The notes below the pieces were generated by a model. That model had not been told where the DNA came from, did no database searches, and saw nothing but the letters and a program-made list of their open reading frames with translations. Shown piece after piece: positions 43,504 through 55,800 of a stretch of 64,000 nucleotides of DNA. The position numbers and the translations under genes are program-made. Origin of the DNA: Sesamum alatum (taxonomy: Eukaryota; Streptophyta; Magnoliopsida; Lamiales; Pedaliaceae); the NCBI GenBank assembly GCA_034509735.1, contig JACGWO010000011.1, positions 21,560,979 through 21,624,978 of the forward strand, given 5' to 3'. The number at the start of each line of letters is the position of its first letter. Within the stretch, counting starts at the first letter, position 1.

Positions 43504-46500
43504 TTTTTTTTTTTTTTTTTGAAGGGAAAGGTAGTATTATATATGCTCTAAATCAGCAGCCAAAAAGCTCAACAAAAGGACCAGCAGGGTTCAAGGAGCT
43601 CACAGTGAAAGCTCCTGCAGATTAGGCAATAGAGTGAGCCACTCTATTCCCAGTTCGACGAACAAGCAAAAATACACAGGAAAAGTTTGAGCTTAACAAC
43701 TTAATGTCACTAGTAATAGGACCAATAGACGAAAAATCAGCAAGAGTGGATTGAAGTTTCAGAATTAGAGATGCACAATCGCCTTCGATGATGACAGAAC
43801 GCCAGCCAAAACGAAGGGCAAGGCACAACGCTTCCTTGGCTGCCACAACTTCAGCCAATTCCGGAGAGACCCTTGTGGCAACACGACACGACGCCCATGC
43901 TAAGCATAATCCAGAGTCCGACCTAGCCACTACCCCCCATCTACCTTCAGCCTCGTCTACAAAGATCGCACCATCGAAGTTAATTTTCACCCACCCAACC
44001 CCAAACAACACCACCTTCCACTGACCCCCTCATCCTATTGCCAACTCCCCCACCCAAGACTTGCTGAAAACTCTCCAAGAACAGTCGCTCACCCCTCACA
44101 AGTCCAAGCGAGTCCTAGTGGATGTTCTGCATGAGGACCCCGTTTCTGTTTTTTCCAAGGACCCCAACAAAGCATTAAGAAAGAACAAAAACTCATCCCT
44201 AGAAAAGCCCCTCCAAACCTGTCTCATCCACCCTTCAACACATCCTTGCCCATTGCTTACAACCTCCCACCGAAGCTGGGACAAGGCCCAACATTGGCGG
44301 GCAAAGGGGCAGAGGAGCAGCACATGAAGTATATCCTCTGCACCAACACCACACAGCGGGCAGCCACCAAAAGAGCCGTCAATCCGCCGCTGCAGGTTCA
44401 CCGAAGTGGGGAGCGCATTACAACATGCTTTCTAAGAAAATAGCCTCACTTTTGGAGAACAACCGCACCCCAAATGAAAGTCCAGGACCGAGTCACCGAC
44501 GGCGATGCCCCTGGGTGTTTCAAAGCACACGTGAGGTGATAAGCACTACGAACTGAAAAACGGCCATCCTTCGTGAAATGCCACACCACCACATCGGGTT
44601 GGCTCGTCCGTCGCAAGGGAATTTCCCGTATGGCCTCCACATCCACTGACAAGAACAGCTCCAGCAGTCTGTCGTGCCTCTAATCACCAATTTCATGATC
44701 AATCAGGTCGGACACGAGGAGGTGGGGGTCATGGCCTGTCATCGGAGTGATAGGGCGAAAGAAGGTCGGTCGTGGGATCCAAGGGGTGGACCAAACATTG
44801 ATAGTGTTCCCTGAGCCCACTCGCCATCAAAGACCCACCTCTATAAGAGGTCTCGCTGACAGCAAGCTCCTCCAAGTGAGAGATGGCCGAGATGACAGGG
44901 CTGTGTTGAGGAAGGAGGTGTGTGGGAAGTAACGGGCCTTGAGAAGTCGGCCAAGAAATCTATGAGGTGCACTAAAGATCCGCCAACACTGTTTTGCAAG
45001 CATGGCCTGGTTAAAGGCTCTAAGCTCCCGAAAGCCCAATCCCCCCTTAGTCGAACGGAGGCAGAATTTAGACCATCCCAACCAATGTACCTTCTGGTGC
45101 CTGCGGTTATGCCACCAAAAATCTGCACATAGCGATTGGATGTCCCGAATAACCCCTTCTGGCAGTCGAAATACACCCATTGCGTACGTTGGAATAGACT
45201 GCAAGACCGCCTTGATAAGGATCCCCTTCCCCGCTTGCGACAACATCCTCTCATCCCACCCGCTAATCCTGCCCCACACTCGGTCACGTAAAGAGTTGAA
45301 CACCGCCCGCTGGGACTTGCCCACGATCGCTGGAAGGCCCAAGTAGAGATCATGCTGGGATGCCCTTCGAAGGCCCAGGATACTAGATAACTGAACCTGT
45401 AAATCCCCATCCACGTTCCGGTGAACACCACCGAGGACTTGCTAAAGTTTATAGCCTATCCGGAAAGCTTGGGCGTAGACTTCCAAGACCCGAGCAATCC
45501 CCCTCATGGCCTCCTCATTGGCTTGATCAAAGATGAGGGGTGTCGTCGGCGAAGAGCAAGTGTGAGATTGGAGGTGCCCCCCAATAAATTGGCACACCCC
45601 TTAGAGTCCCCACCGCTTCCAATCTACCAATCAAAGAACTGAGAGCCTTTGTGCACAAAAGAAACAGATAAGGTGACAGTGAATCCCCCTGGCGGAGGCC
45701 CCGTTGGGGGGTAAGAGATCTAAAGACAAATCCGTTCACCAAGAAAGAATAATGAACAGTAGAGACACACAACATAATGAGCTCAACAAAACGGGGAGGG
45801 AAGCCTAATCTAAACAAAACATGCTCAGAAATTCCATTTGACCTTGTCATAAGCCTTGCTAATGTCTAGTTTTAGAGCCACGTGTCCCGTTTTTACCCCA
45901 ATTCTTAGGTTAAGTTCGTAGGCCACCAAAATATTGTTCGTGATAAGCCGGCCCGGCACAAACGCCGCTGGGGTAAGGGATATAAAAAGAATCAAGGAAA
46001 GGCTTAAGCCGATTTGCGATTATTTTGGAAGCAATCTTATAAAGGACGTTGCACAGGCTAATAGGCCGGCATTGGGAGAGGGATTCGGGTGAACGACACT
46101 TTAGGATAAGCACTATGTGAGTATCATTTAATGAGGGAGGCAACACATGATTATTCAAGAAGGCCAAGACACAATGCACAACATCCACATTAACAGACTT
46201 CCAGAAACGCTTGAAAATAATAAAGGCGACATACCATCCGGCCCCGGGGACTTCAACGGGGCCATCTGAAATAATGCTCGCGCCACCTCCTCCTCTGTGA
46301 ACAGTTGGGCCAGCACTTGGGCAGTCCCGTAGTTGATCCTGTAGGTAAGGTGCTCGGTGCCTCTCGCAATTTCCGCTACCGATGGAAAATTAGAGGCAAA
46401 CACCTTTGAGAAGTGGCGCTCAATCAGACTTTGGAGAGCAGCCGGCTCGTCAACCCACCCCCCCGTCCTCATCCCGTAACCGACTGATCGTATTCACCCT

Positions 46501-49319
46501 CCGCCTCTGAATTGCCTTCGCGTGGAAGAAGGAAGTGTTACGGTCTCCCTCTCTAAGCCAATGTATTTTGTTCCGTTGGCGCCAGTATGATTCCTGTTTT
46601 AACAAAATGGAGTCCAATTGTTTGCCGGAGTTGGGCTTCTTGTTGATGGGAGTCCCGCTAATATCACACCCCCCCTGAACCGCCCGAACCTGTGCATCCA
46701 AAATCTAAGCATGCTTCCTATCAAGGTGGGGTAGGGATCGGCTCCACGACGCTAAACGAACCTTGCAAGCTGACAGCCTACCCAACACATCCCCAGAACC
46801 CGAACACCCTCCAACCCTGCCCAGCCTGATTGGACAACCCTCCTCACAGTCTGGTTCCTGAATCCAGTGCACTTCAAACCTCCATGGCCGAGATCGCCGG
46901 CTGCTGTGTCATCGGAATACCAACAGAAGAGACCAGAATCAGGAACATGATCAGAGAGAGAGCGGACTCAATATGAGACACGGAGGACTCGGGAAACACC
47001 TAAGACCCAAGGGGTTCCCACATGTACGGTCTAAGCGAACACGAATTGTGTCTGGGGGCAGCTTGAATTGTTGCACCGAGTGAGGGTGATCCCACATAGC
47101 CCAAGTCATGGAGGTCAAGCCGTTTGGAGCGCTGAACGGAATTGTTGAATCTGCCACTGTGGCCGGTCCACCCCACCCTGTTTTCATCCTGCTGTAGAAT
47201 CTCGTTGAAAGTCGCCGGCGCACAACCAAGGCCGGCGAGACTGTGCAGCCAACCGAGATAACAGAGACCAAGTACGGTAACGGTTCCCCGCCTCCGGCTC
47301 ACTGTAAATACCGTAAACCGCCAGCTGTGCTTGGCATCATCCAGTTGGACTGTGGCATCTATATGGTGGTGTGAGAAGGACTGAAGTTGAACAGAAACAG
47401 ATTTAATCCCAAAGAAAAGCTAGCCCACAACTCTTTCCCTACGACGGCACTCCAATTCTAAAGAAATCCGGCTTATTTCTTAATTAACTCAATACGACCA
47501 AATTTACACTTGGTTCTGGCCAAGAAAACCAAGGAGTGGTGGTGCAAAGTGAACCAACTCCTGCAGTCCACGTACCTTGCTAAGGCCCCCTACACCCTGG
47601 CAATTCCAGCAAAGCACACTCATATCTCCCGGCGGGACTGACCTGCAGTCTCCGCCAAAACATTGGTAACATCGGGCTAAGGGTTGGGTATGGGTGTTGG
47701 CTTTTTTGTGGATGTGTGCAGGCTCAGCAGGGTTTAAGGGGGAGTCTCTAGGAGTTTTCTTTTCAAATAGAAGGCTGGTAAAGCTTTATTTAGGCTAAGT
47801 TTTGGGGCAGGCGTCTTGGATTTACAGCGAGCAGAAAGGGGGGTTTGGAAGGGGTTGTAGGTGTAGAAAATGTGAAAGGAACATTGACGAGTTGAGACTG
47901 GGAGACAGGAAGCTGCTCCTTGGTGGGGGAATATTGGGATCAGGGGCTACTGTTGGTTGGATGACTGGGGAGGGATGCACGGGTTGGCCCTGTGAAGACC
48001 GTGGTGGGGACGCGGGCAGACGGTCATGGTGGGGAGGAGGGGCAGGGGGTGGGTGGTCAGCCTCCAACACAGGGTCAATGGGGACCATTTTCTCTGGTTG
48101 CTCATGAGTGAAGCCAAATATAGACGAGCCACGATGAGCGGAAATGCCCTGCCTATCCATCCCGGGGCAGAATTCTTGAGGCTGGAAACAACCAGCGGAG
48201 GGTGCACCAACACGGATGGCTGAGAACTACTGCGCACTCGGGCGCTAGAAGGCGGGGGAGCCCTCAACCAAGGCCCAAATGGAGTGGCTGCCCCAGGGTT
48301 GACAAAGCCATCCTGAAACTGAAGCTCACAGAACCGAGAGATGTGCCCGAGGCACCCACAAAAGTAACAGAAATTCGGTAATCTCTCGTAGTGGAAATAT
48401 AGAACCTGTTCATCCCCAACCACAGTCCTGAGTTTCAGAAGGCGGCGTAGAGATTGGCGGACATCCAAAGCAACCCGTATACGTAGGGGGAGCCCTAGAG
48501 GCCCCCATTTCCATTCGAGTCTAAGTCCACAAAATGGCCCAATCTGTTCCCGATAAACACAACCATCTCACGGGTCATCTTTCCTAGAGGCAACCCCTGA
48601 ACCAACACGTGGAATTCGCACCATTTGAGGTCAATCTCATATGGGTTTTGGTTCTCCTCAACTCTAGCTACAATCACAAAACATTTCTCATACGCCCACG
48701 GACTATGTTCAAGTACTCGATTACAATCGAGGATGTGATTGAACCTGATCAGGAAGCGATTGTCCTCCAACACCTTGAAATCCATCCCGCGCACCGGATT
48801 GAAAGCGGTCTGTAACACTGTCCTCAAGGCCTCATCATGGAATGGCTTAGGGCTAAGAATACGCCCCACTATGAAATGACCTTGGCTCTCCGATTCGCCA
48901 TGCCAAACCCCCAGGGGAACCACAACACCCTACTCCTCATCCTTAGACAAATTGAGCGCTCTACCCATTCGATGAATGTCCTGATCCATAAGTCCAGAAA
49001 AAACGAGGGGCAGAGAGCACCACCTAGCTAGAATTCTACCAGCGAAAACCTCCCAGCCTGGGCACAACCTGTTCACAGAAACAAAGGCAGCAACAAGACC
49101 AAAAGAATAGAAAAGTGCAAGGGGTAAAGAAAGGGGGAGAAAAGGCGCACAGGCCGCGACGAAGAAAACCAAAATTAATGGCCAATCAATTGGAGAAAAC
49201 AAAACCCAGAAGCTCCGAACTCCGAATTAGCAAGGCTTATGACGCGTCTAAGAAATCTTCCAAGACAAAGGGAGGAAAAAGGAACCCTAACTCTAAGGAA
49301 AAGCCCCCATGGCGAGGGA
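43504..49319 (-). mobile_element. Full-length L1-type LINE
   Basis: Minus-strand element of about 5.8 kb ending in a 17-base A tail (T run at 43504-43520). Flanking direct repeats ACATCGTAGATCATT (43491-43505, overlapping the first tail bases) and ACATCGCAGATCATT (49320-49334) are a 15-bp target duplication with one mismatch. ORF1 (about 48992-47820): a DUF4283-like N-terminal region (VPLGVWHGESESQGHFIVGR, NRFLIRFNHILDCNRVLEHS) and a zinc knuckle CYFCGCLGHISRFC. ORF2 (from about 47623): endonuclease (MSVLCWNCQGVGGLSKV), RT (LKSPGPDGMSPLLF, LTPQRGLRQGDSLSPYLFLL, HLLFADD), zf-RVT (CPLCGVGAEDILHVLLLCPF), RNase H (VKINFDGAIFVDEAEGRWGV, 44014-43622). Frames are broken by many single-base indels. 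Confidence 0.9.
43622..44014 (-). pseudogene. LINE ORF2 C-terminal RNase H domain
   Basis: 130-residue open segment with the plant LINE-type RNase H core: INFDGAIF (first Asp), ELAEVVAAKEALCLALRFGW (Glu), IIEGDCASLI (second Asp) and RRTGNRVAHSIA (late Asp/His region). It is part of the full-length LINE and is not a host gene. Confidence 0.8.
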
Positions 49320-49513
49320 ACATCGCAGATCATTTACAACGGGTGTTTTTTCTACTTTTTTCCAGCTATCGGAAAATCCATAACAAATTTTGTTTAAAAT
49401 CCATCATGACTTGCCATTGCAATTAACTATTCTTTTAGTGATAATTAAATATTAAAAATGTGCAACAGAATTAATTACAATACAAACTATTCATAAGTCG
49501 TACATTATTTTTT

Positions 49514-50073
49514 GGGATAATTACACTTCCCTCCACTAAGGTTTTATATAATTACACGTAGATCCCTGAGGTTTGAGAAATTACATCTACTACCTTTAAG
49601 GTTTGCTTTTGTGTAACAAATAGGTCTATCCGTTAGTCAAAATTCACCGAATTTGTTGATATTAGCAAAAAAAAAAAACAAATTGAATCAAAGGTGAGTT
49701 TTACCATCGATTGACTTATTACTGACTTGTTGTAGGTCAAACGAATCTTTTTATGACCAAACTACCCTTATATATCATCACACGTTAATGCATGAGAGGA
49801 GGTATATCTTCACTATTATAAGGATAATTTAGTTATAAAAGATTTGTTTGGCCTGCATTAAGTCATTAATAAGTCAATCGAGGGTAGACATCGATTTTTA
49901 TTTCAATTTTTTTTTTTTGTTAAAATCAACAAATTCGGTGAATTTTAACTAACGGAGGGACCTATTTGTTAGACAGAAGCAAACCTCATGGGTACTAAAT
50001 GTAATTTTTTAAATCACAGAAAATCTACATGTAAATACGCCAAAATCTCAGGGGAGAGGAGAATAATTATCCC
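49514..50073. mobile_element. MULE-type MITE, family D, with 9-bp target duplication (copy 1)
   Basis: A 560-bp element from GGGATAATTACACTTCCCTC to GGAGAGGAGAATAATTATCCC, with inverted internal arms (GTCAAAATTCACCGAATTTG / CAAATTCGGTGAATTTTAAC). Flanked by TTATTTTTT at 49505-49513 and 50074-50082 (exact). No ORF. Confidence 0.8.
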
Positions 50074-50082
50074 TTATTTTTT

Positions 50083-50688
50083 AAAGTTATATTTCTGTAC
50101 GTGTAAAATACTTTCAAGCTAGTAATGATCAACAAATAACTATGGGTTCAATCGTATAAAGACACTTTTAATGGAAGAGAAAAATAAGTATATCTTCAAA
50201 TTTTGTAAGTTGAATTGTGTCTCTCTTTTCACTTTAATAATATTAGATTACAAATCCTTTATAAGCCTAACCACCACCTAACAAGCATTCCAGAATTTCG
50301 TATGTAGAATAAATGTAAAAAATAAAATTCTAAATATCATTATCTATTTTTGACAGTTTTAATAAAATAGTCATAACTTTCTGTAGAAATTTTTAATAAA
50401 TTTGATACTTAAACCATTTTAAAACTAGACCCATAAAATTTTAATTATATATAAGATTCATCCAAAATAACAACCATTTGCATTCTAAAAATTTCAATAA
50501 ATTTGAAACTTGAACCATTTTAAAACTAAGCTTACAGAGTTTTAATTATATATAAGATTCATTCAAAATAACAATCGTTTGCATTCGAAATATGCATTCA
50601 AAATTTTGCTAAAAAATCTATGACTGTTGAAAACCAAAACACAAGTTTAAATCCTTTTGGAAACCCTCCACAATAATTGAGTCACATT
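50083..50688. other. AT-rich spacer 3' of the truncated UGT copy
   Basis: No gene. Contains an internal imperfect direct repeat (AATTATATATAAGATTCATC / AATTATATATAAGATTCATT, about 50444 and 50542) and is repeated in the second duplication copy at about 55203-55800. Confidence 0.6.
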
Positions 50689-51656
50689 CTAAGAGTTGGA
50701 TCTTGAACTCTCCAAAACCTTTCTCAGATTATTGTATGTAGACCCACCATCCCTGACGGCCTCTATAGCCAATCCCCTCATTTCTGAGCATTTTCTCCTA
50801 ATATCTTTCCCTCTCTCACCGTGCCCCATCACCATATCCAAACACTTCCTCAGTTCTCCTCTTTCCATCACAACTTCCTCATTGATTCTTGCTCTTACCC
50901 CTGTGCCCCATACCTCCTCCACCAGCTTAGCATTTGTTGTCTGATCAGAAAAGCATGGGCAGCAAATTAAAGGGACTCCACAGACCAAACTTTCCAAGAT
51001 CGAGTTCCATCCACAGTGCGTCACGAAACAGGCCTATCGAATTATGGCTTAGCACTTCCGTTTGTGAGCACCACGGGACTATGATCCCGTCCCCGTTATT
51101 CAGCTCATTCTCAAGCATTTTCTTCATCTCTTCTTCTTCTTCTTCTTCACTGCCTGATCTGATAACCCACAAAAAGGGTCGTTTGCTTTCCAATAGTCCA
51201 TGCAAAATCTCTACCTTTTGCGCTCTATTCATCACCACCAAACTCCCGAATGCAAACATAAACCACAGATTTCTCCGGTTTCGAGTCTAGCCACTGGAAA
51301 TAGTCTTCATTCTTGCTGAACATGTCCCCCCCGAAGGGTTTATCTGTTGAGTCGGCAGCATTGTAGAAAGCTGACGGGACCAGGGGTCCTATTGCGATGA
51401 CATTCAGCTTGTTGTCAAATGCTTTGACTGCTTCTTGTTCTAGTTCTTCAAAAGTGTTGAGAAAAACCAGGGACTCGTTGTCTTTTTCAATTTCTTGTAT
51501 GTGTTCTCTAGCATCAAGGGGACCAAGAAAGCATTCATGGGGTTATCAGAAAACAGAAAGGTTGGCAAATCTCCTGAAGAAAACATCGGCAAACCCGGTA
51601 TTTCCAAAGAAGAAAATGACGCAATCCCACCCGCATGGATTACCGTCATGGCTGTC
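50689..51656 (-). pseudogene. Truncated UGT75-like glucosyltransferase copy
   Basis: Carries the 3' part of the gene that is complete at 55801-57237, from the residues around HAGGIASFSSLEIPG to the stop. The first ~165 codons are missing because the duplication junction cuts the gene at 51656. The remaining frame is also broken relative to the intact copy by small indels: an extra G in GAAACAGGCC, an extra A in GCAAACATAAACC, an extra TC in GTTCTCTAGC, and offsetting changes near 50779-50790. The PSPG box is therefore split between frames. It has no promoter or start of its own and is non-functional as read. Confidence 0.85.
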
Positions 51657-54440
51657 AAGAAGGAAGTGTTACGGTCTCCCTCTCTAAGCCAATGTATTTT
51701 GTTCCGTTGGCGCCAGTATGATTCCTGTTTTAACAAAATGGAGTCCAATTGTTGCCGGAGTTGGGCTTCTTGTTGATGGGAGTCCGCTAATATCACACCC
51801 CCCCTGAACCGCCGAACCTGTGCATCCAAAATCTAAGCATGCTTCCTATCAAGGTGGGGTAGGGATCGGCTCCACGACGCTAAACGAACCTTGCAAGCTG
51901 ACAGCCTACCCAACACATCCCCAGAACCCCGAACACCCTCCAACCCTGCCCAGCCTGATTGGAAAACCTCCTCACAGTCTGGTTCCTGAATCCAGTGCAC
52001 TTCAAACCTCCATGGCCGAGATCGCCGCTGCTGTGTCATCGGAATACCAACAGAAGAGACCAGAATCAGGACATGATCAGAGAGAGCGGACTCAATATGA
52101 GACACGGAGGACTCGGGAAACACCTAAGACCCAAGGGGGTTCCCACATGTACGGTCTAAGCGAACACGAATTGTGTCTGGGGCAGCTTGATTGTTGCACC
52201 GAGTGAGGGTGATCCCACATAGCCCAAGTCATGGAGGTCAGCCGTTTGGAGCGCTGAACGGAATTGTTGAATCTGCCACTGTGGCCGGTCCACCCCACCC
52301 TGTTTTTCATCCTGCTGTAGAATCTCGTTGAAGTCGCCGGCGCACAACCAAGGCCGGCGAGACTGTGCAGCCAACCGAGATAACAGAGACCAAGTACGGT
52401 AACGGTTCCCCGCCTCCGGCTCACTGTAAATACCCGTAAACCGCCAGCTGTGCTTGGCATCATCCAGTTGGACTGTGGCATCTATATGGTGGTGTGAGAA
52501 GGACTGAAGTTGAACAGAAACAGATTTATCCCAAAGAAAAGCTAGCCCACCACTCTTTCCCTACGACGGCACTCCAATTCTAAAGAAATCCGGCTTATTC
52601 TTAATTAACTCAATACGACCAAATTTACACTTGGTTCTGGCCAAGAAAACCAAGGAGTGGTGGTGCAAGTGAACCAACTCCTGCAGTCCACGTACCTTGC
52701 TAAGGCCCCCTACACCCTGGCAATTCCAGCAAAGCACACTCATATCTCCCGGCGGGACTGACCTGCAGTCTCCGCCAAAACATTGGTAACATCGGCTAAG
52801 GGTTGGGTATGGGTGTTGGCTTTTTTGTGGATGTGTGCAGGCTCAGCAGGGTTTAAGGGGGAGTCTCTAGGAGTTTTCTTTTCAAATAGAAGGCTGGTAA
52901 AGCTTTATTTAGGCTAAGTTTTGGGGCAGGCGTCTTGGATTTACAGCGAGCAGAAAGGGGGGTTTTGGAAGGGGTTGTAGGTGTAGAAAATGTGAAAGGA
53001 ACATTGACGAGTTGAGACTGGGAGACAGGAAGCTGCTCCTTGGTGGGGGGAATATTGGGATCAGGGGCTACTGTTGGTTGGATGACTGGGGAGGGATGCA
53101 CGGGTTGGCCCTGTGAAGACCGTGGTGGGGACGCGGGCAGACGGTCATGGTGGGGAGGAGGGCAGGGGGTGGGTGGTCAGCCTCCAACACAGGGTCAATG
53201 GGGACCATTTTCTCTGGTTGCTCATGAGTGAAGCCAAATATAGACGAGCCACGATGAGCGGAAATGCCCTGCCTATCCACTCCCGGGGCAGAATTCTTGA
53301 GGCTGGAAACAACCAGCGGAGGGTGCACCAACACGGATGGCTGAGAACTACTGCGCACTCGGGCGCTAGAAGGCGGGGGAGCCCTCAACCAAGGCCCAAA
53401 TGGAGTGGCTGCCCCAGGGTTGACAAAGCCATCCTGAAACTGAAGCTCACAGAACCGAGAGATGTGCCCGAGGCACCCACAAAAGTAACAGAAATTCGTA
53501 ATCTCTCGTAGTGGAAATATAGAACCTGTTCATCCCCAACCACAGTCCTGAGTTTCAGAAGGCGGCGTAGAGATTGGCGGACATCCAAAGCAACCCGTAT
53601 ACGTAGGGGGAGCCCTAGAGGCCCCCATTTCCATTCGAGTCTAAGTCCACAAAATGGCCCAATCTGTTCCCGATAAACACAACCATCTCACGGGTCATCT
53701 TTCCTAGAGGCAAACCCCTGAACCAACACGTGGAATTCGCACCATTTGAGGTCAATCTCATATGGGTTTTGGTTCTCCTCAACTCTAGCTACAATCACAA
53801 AACATTTCTCATACGCCCACGGACTATGTTCAAGTACTCGATTACAATCGAGTATGTGATTGAACCTGATCAGGAAGCGATTGTCCTCCAACACCTTGAA
53901 ATCCATCCCGCGCACCGGATTGAAAGCGGTCTGTAACACTGTCCTCAAGGCCTCATCATGGAATGGCTTAGGGCTAAGAATACGGCCCCACTATGAAATG
54001 ACCTTGGCTCTCCGATTCGCCATGCCAAACCCCCAGGGGAACCACAAACACCCTACTCCTCATCCTTAGACAAATTGAGCGCTCTACCCATTCGATGAAT
54101 GTCCTGATCCATAAGTCCAGAAAAACGAGGGGCAGAGAGCACCACCTAGCTAGAATTCTACCAGCGAAAACCTCCCAGCCTGGGCACAACCTGTTCACAG
54201 AAACAAAGGCAGCAACAAGAACCAAAGAATAGAAAAGTGCAAGGGGTAAAGAAAGGGGGAGAAAAGGCCACAGGCCGCGACGAAGAAAACCAAAATTAAT
54301 GGCCAATCAATTGGAGAAAACAAAACCCAGAAGCTCCGAACTCCGAATTAGCAAGGCTTATGACGCGTCTAAGAAATCTTCCAAGACAAAGGGAGGAAAA
54401 AGGAACCCTAACTCTAAGGAAAAGCCCCCATGGCGAGGGA
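51657..54440 (-). mobile_element. 5' half of the LINE, duplicated copy
   Basis: Equivalent to 46526-49319. Contains the ORF2 start MSVLCWNCQGVGGLSKV (52743), the endonuclease motif CAGDFNEIL (about 52335), and ORF1 with the DUF4283-like region. No RT core, 3' end or A tail is present, because the copy arose by segmental duplication and not by retrotransposition. The target sequence ACATCGCAGATCATT follows at 54441-54455, but its partner lies only next to copy 1. Confidence 0.85.
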
Positions 54441-54635
54441 ACATCGCAGATCATTTACAACGGGTGTTTTTTTCTACTTTTTCCAGCTATCGGAAAATCC
54501 ATAACAAATTTTTGTTTAAAATCCATCATGACTTGCCATTGCAATTAACTATTCTTTTAGTGATAATTAAATATTAAAAATGTGCAACAGAATTAATTAC
54601 AATACAAACTATTCATAAGTCGTACATTATTTTTT

Positions 54636-55193
54636 GGGATAATTACACTTCCCTCCACTAAGGTTTTATATAATTACACGTAGATCCCTGAGGTTTGAGA
54701 AATTACATCTACTACCTTTAAGGTTTGCTTTTGTGTAACAAATAGGTCTATCCGTTAGTCAAAATTCACCGAATTTGTTGATATTAGCAAAAAAAAAAAA
54801 CAAATTGAATCAAGGTGAGTTTTACCATCGATTGACTTATTACTGACTTGTTGTAGGTCAAACGAATCTTTTTATGACCAAACTACCCTTATATATCATC
54901 ACACGTTAATGCATGAGAGGAGGTATATCTTCACTATTATAAGGGATAATTTAGTTATAAAAGATTTGTTTGGCCTGCATTAAGTCATTAATAAGTCAAT
55001 CGAGGGTAGACATCGATTTTTATTCAATTTTTTTTTTTTGTTAAAATCAACAAATTCGGTGAATTTTAACTAACGGAGGGACCTATTTGTTAGACAGAAG
55101 CAAACCTCATGGGTACTAAATGTAATTTTTTAAATCACAGAAAATCTACATGTAAATACGCCAAATCTCAGGGGAGAGGAGAATAATTATCCC
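54636..55193. mobile_element. MULE-type MITE, family D (duplicated copy)
   Basis: Same element as 49514-50073 carried along by the segmental duplication; TTATTTTTT flanks it at 54627-54635 and 55194-55202. It is not an independent insertion. Confidence 0.8.
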
Positions 55194-55800
55194 TTATTTT
55201 TTAAAGTTATATTTCTGTACGTGTAAAATACTTTCAAGCTAGTAATGATCAACAAATAACTATGGGTTCAATCGTATAAAGACACTTTTAATGGAAGAGA
55301 AAATAAGTATATCTTCAAATTTTGTAAGTTGAATTGTGTCTCTCTTTTCACTTTAATAATATTAGATTACAAATCCTTTATAAGCCTAACCACCACCTAA
55401 CAAGCATAGAATTTCGTATGTAGAATAAATGTAAAAAATAAAATTCTAAATATCATTATCTATTTTTGACAGTTTTAATAAAATAGTCATAACTTTCTGT
55501 AGAAATTTTTAATAAATTTGATACTTAAACCATTTAAAACTAGACCCATAAAATTTTAATTATATATAAGATTCATCCAAAATAACAACCATTTGCATTC
55601 TAAAAATTTCAATAAATTTGAAACTTGAACCATTTAAAACTAAGCTTACAGAGTTTTAATTATATATAAGATTCATTCAAAATAACAATCGTTTGCATTC
55701 GAAATATGCATTCAAAATTTTGCTAAAAATCTATGACTGTTGAAAACCAAAACACAAGTTTAATCCTTTTGGAAACCCTCCACAATAATTGAGTCACATT

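Larger units (their letters stand above)
46526..51656. repeat. Tandem duplication, copy 1 (LINE 5' half + spacer + UGT 3' part)
   Basis: This 5.13-kb segment is repeated head-to-tail at 51657-56763. The order inside each copy is LINE from mid ORF2 to its 5' end, AT-rich spacer with a MITE, then the 3' two-thirds of a UGT gene. At the internal junction (51656/51657) UGT sequence ...CATGGCTGTC passes straight into LINE sequence AAGAAGGAAGTGTTACGG. Confidence 0.9.

Noticed and set aside
51820..52206. Plus-strand ORF of 128 codons in the duplicated LINE
   Set aside because: It is antisense to the LINE endonuclease and not matched by an equal frame in copy 1.
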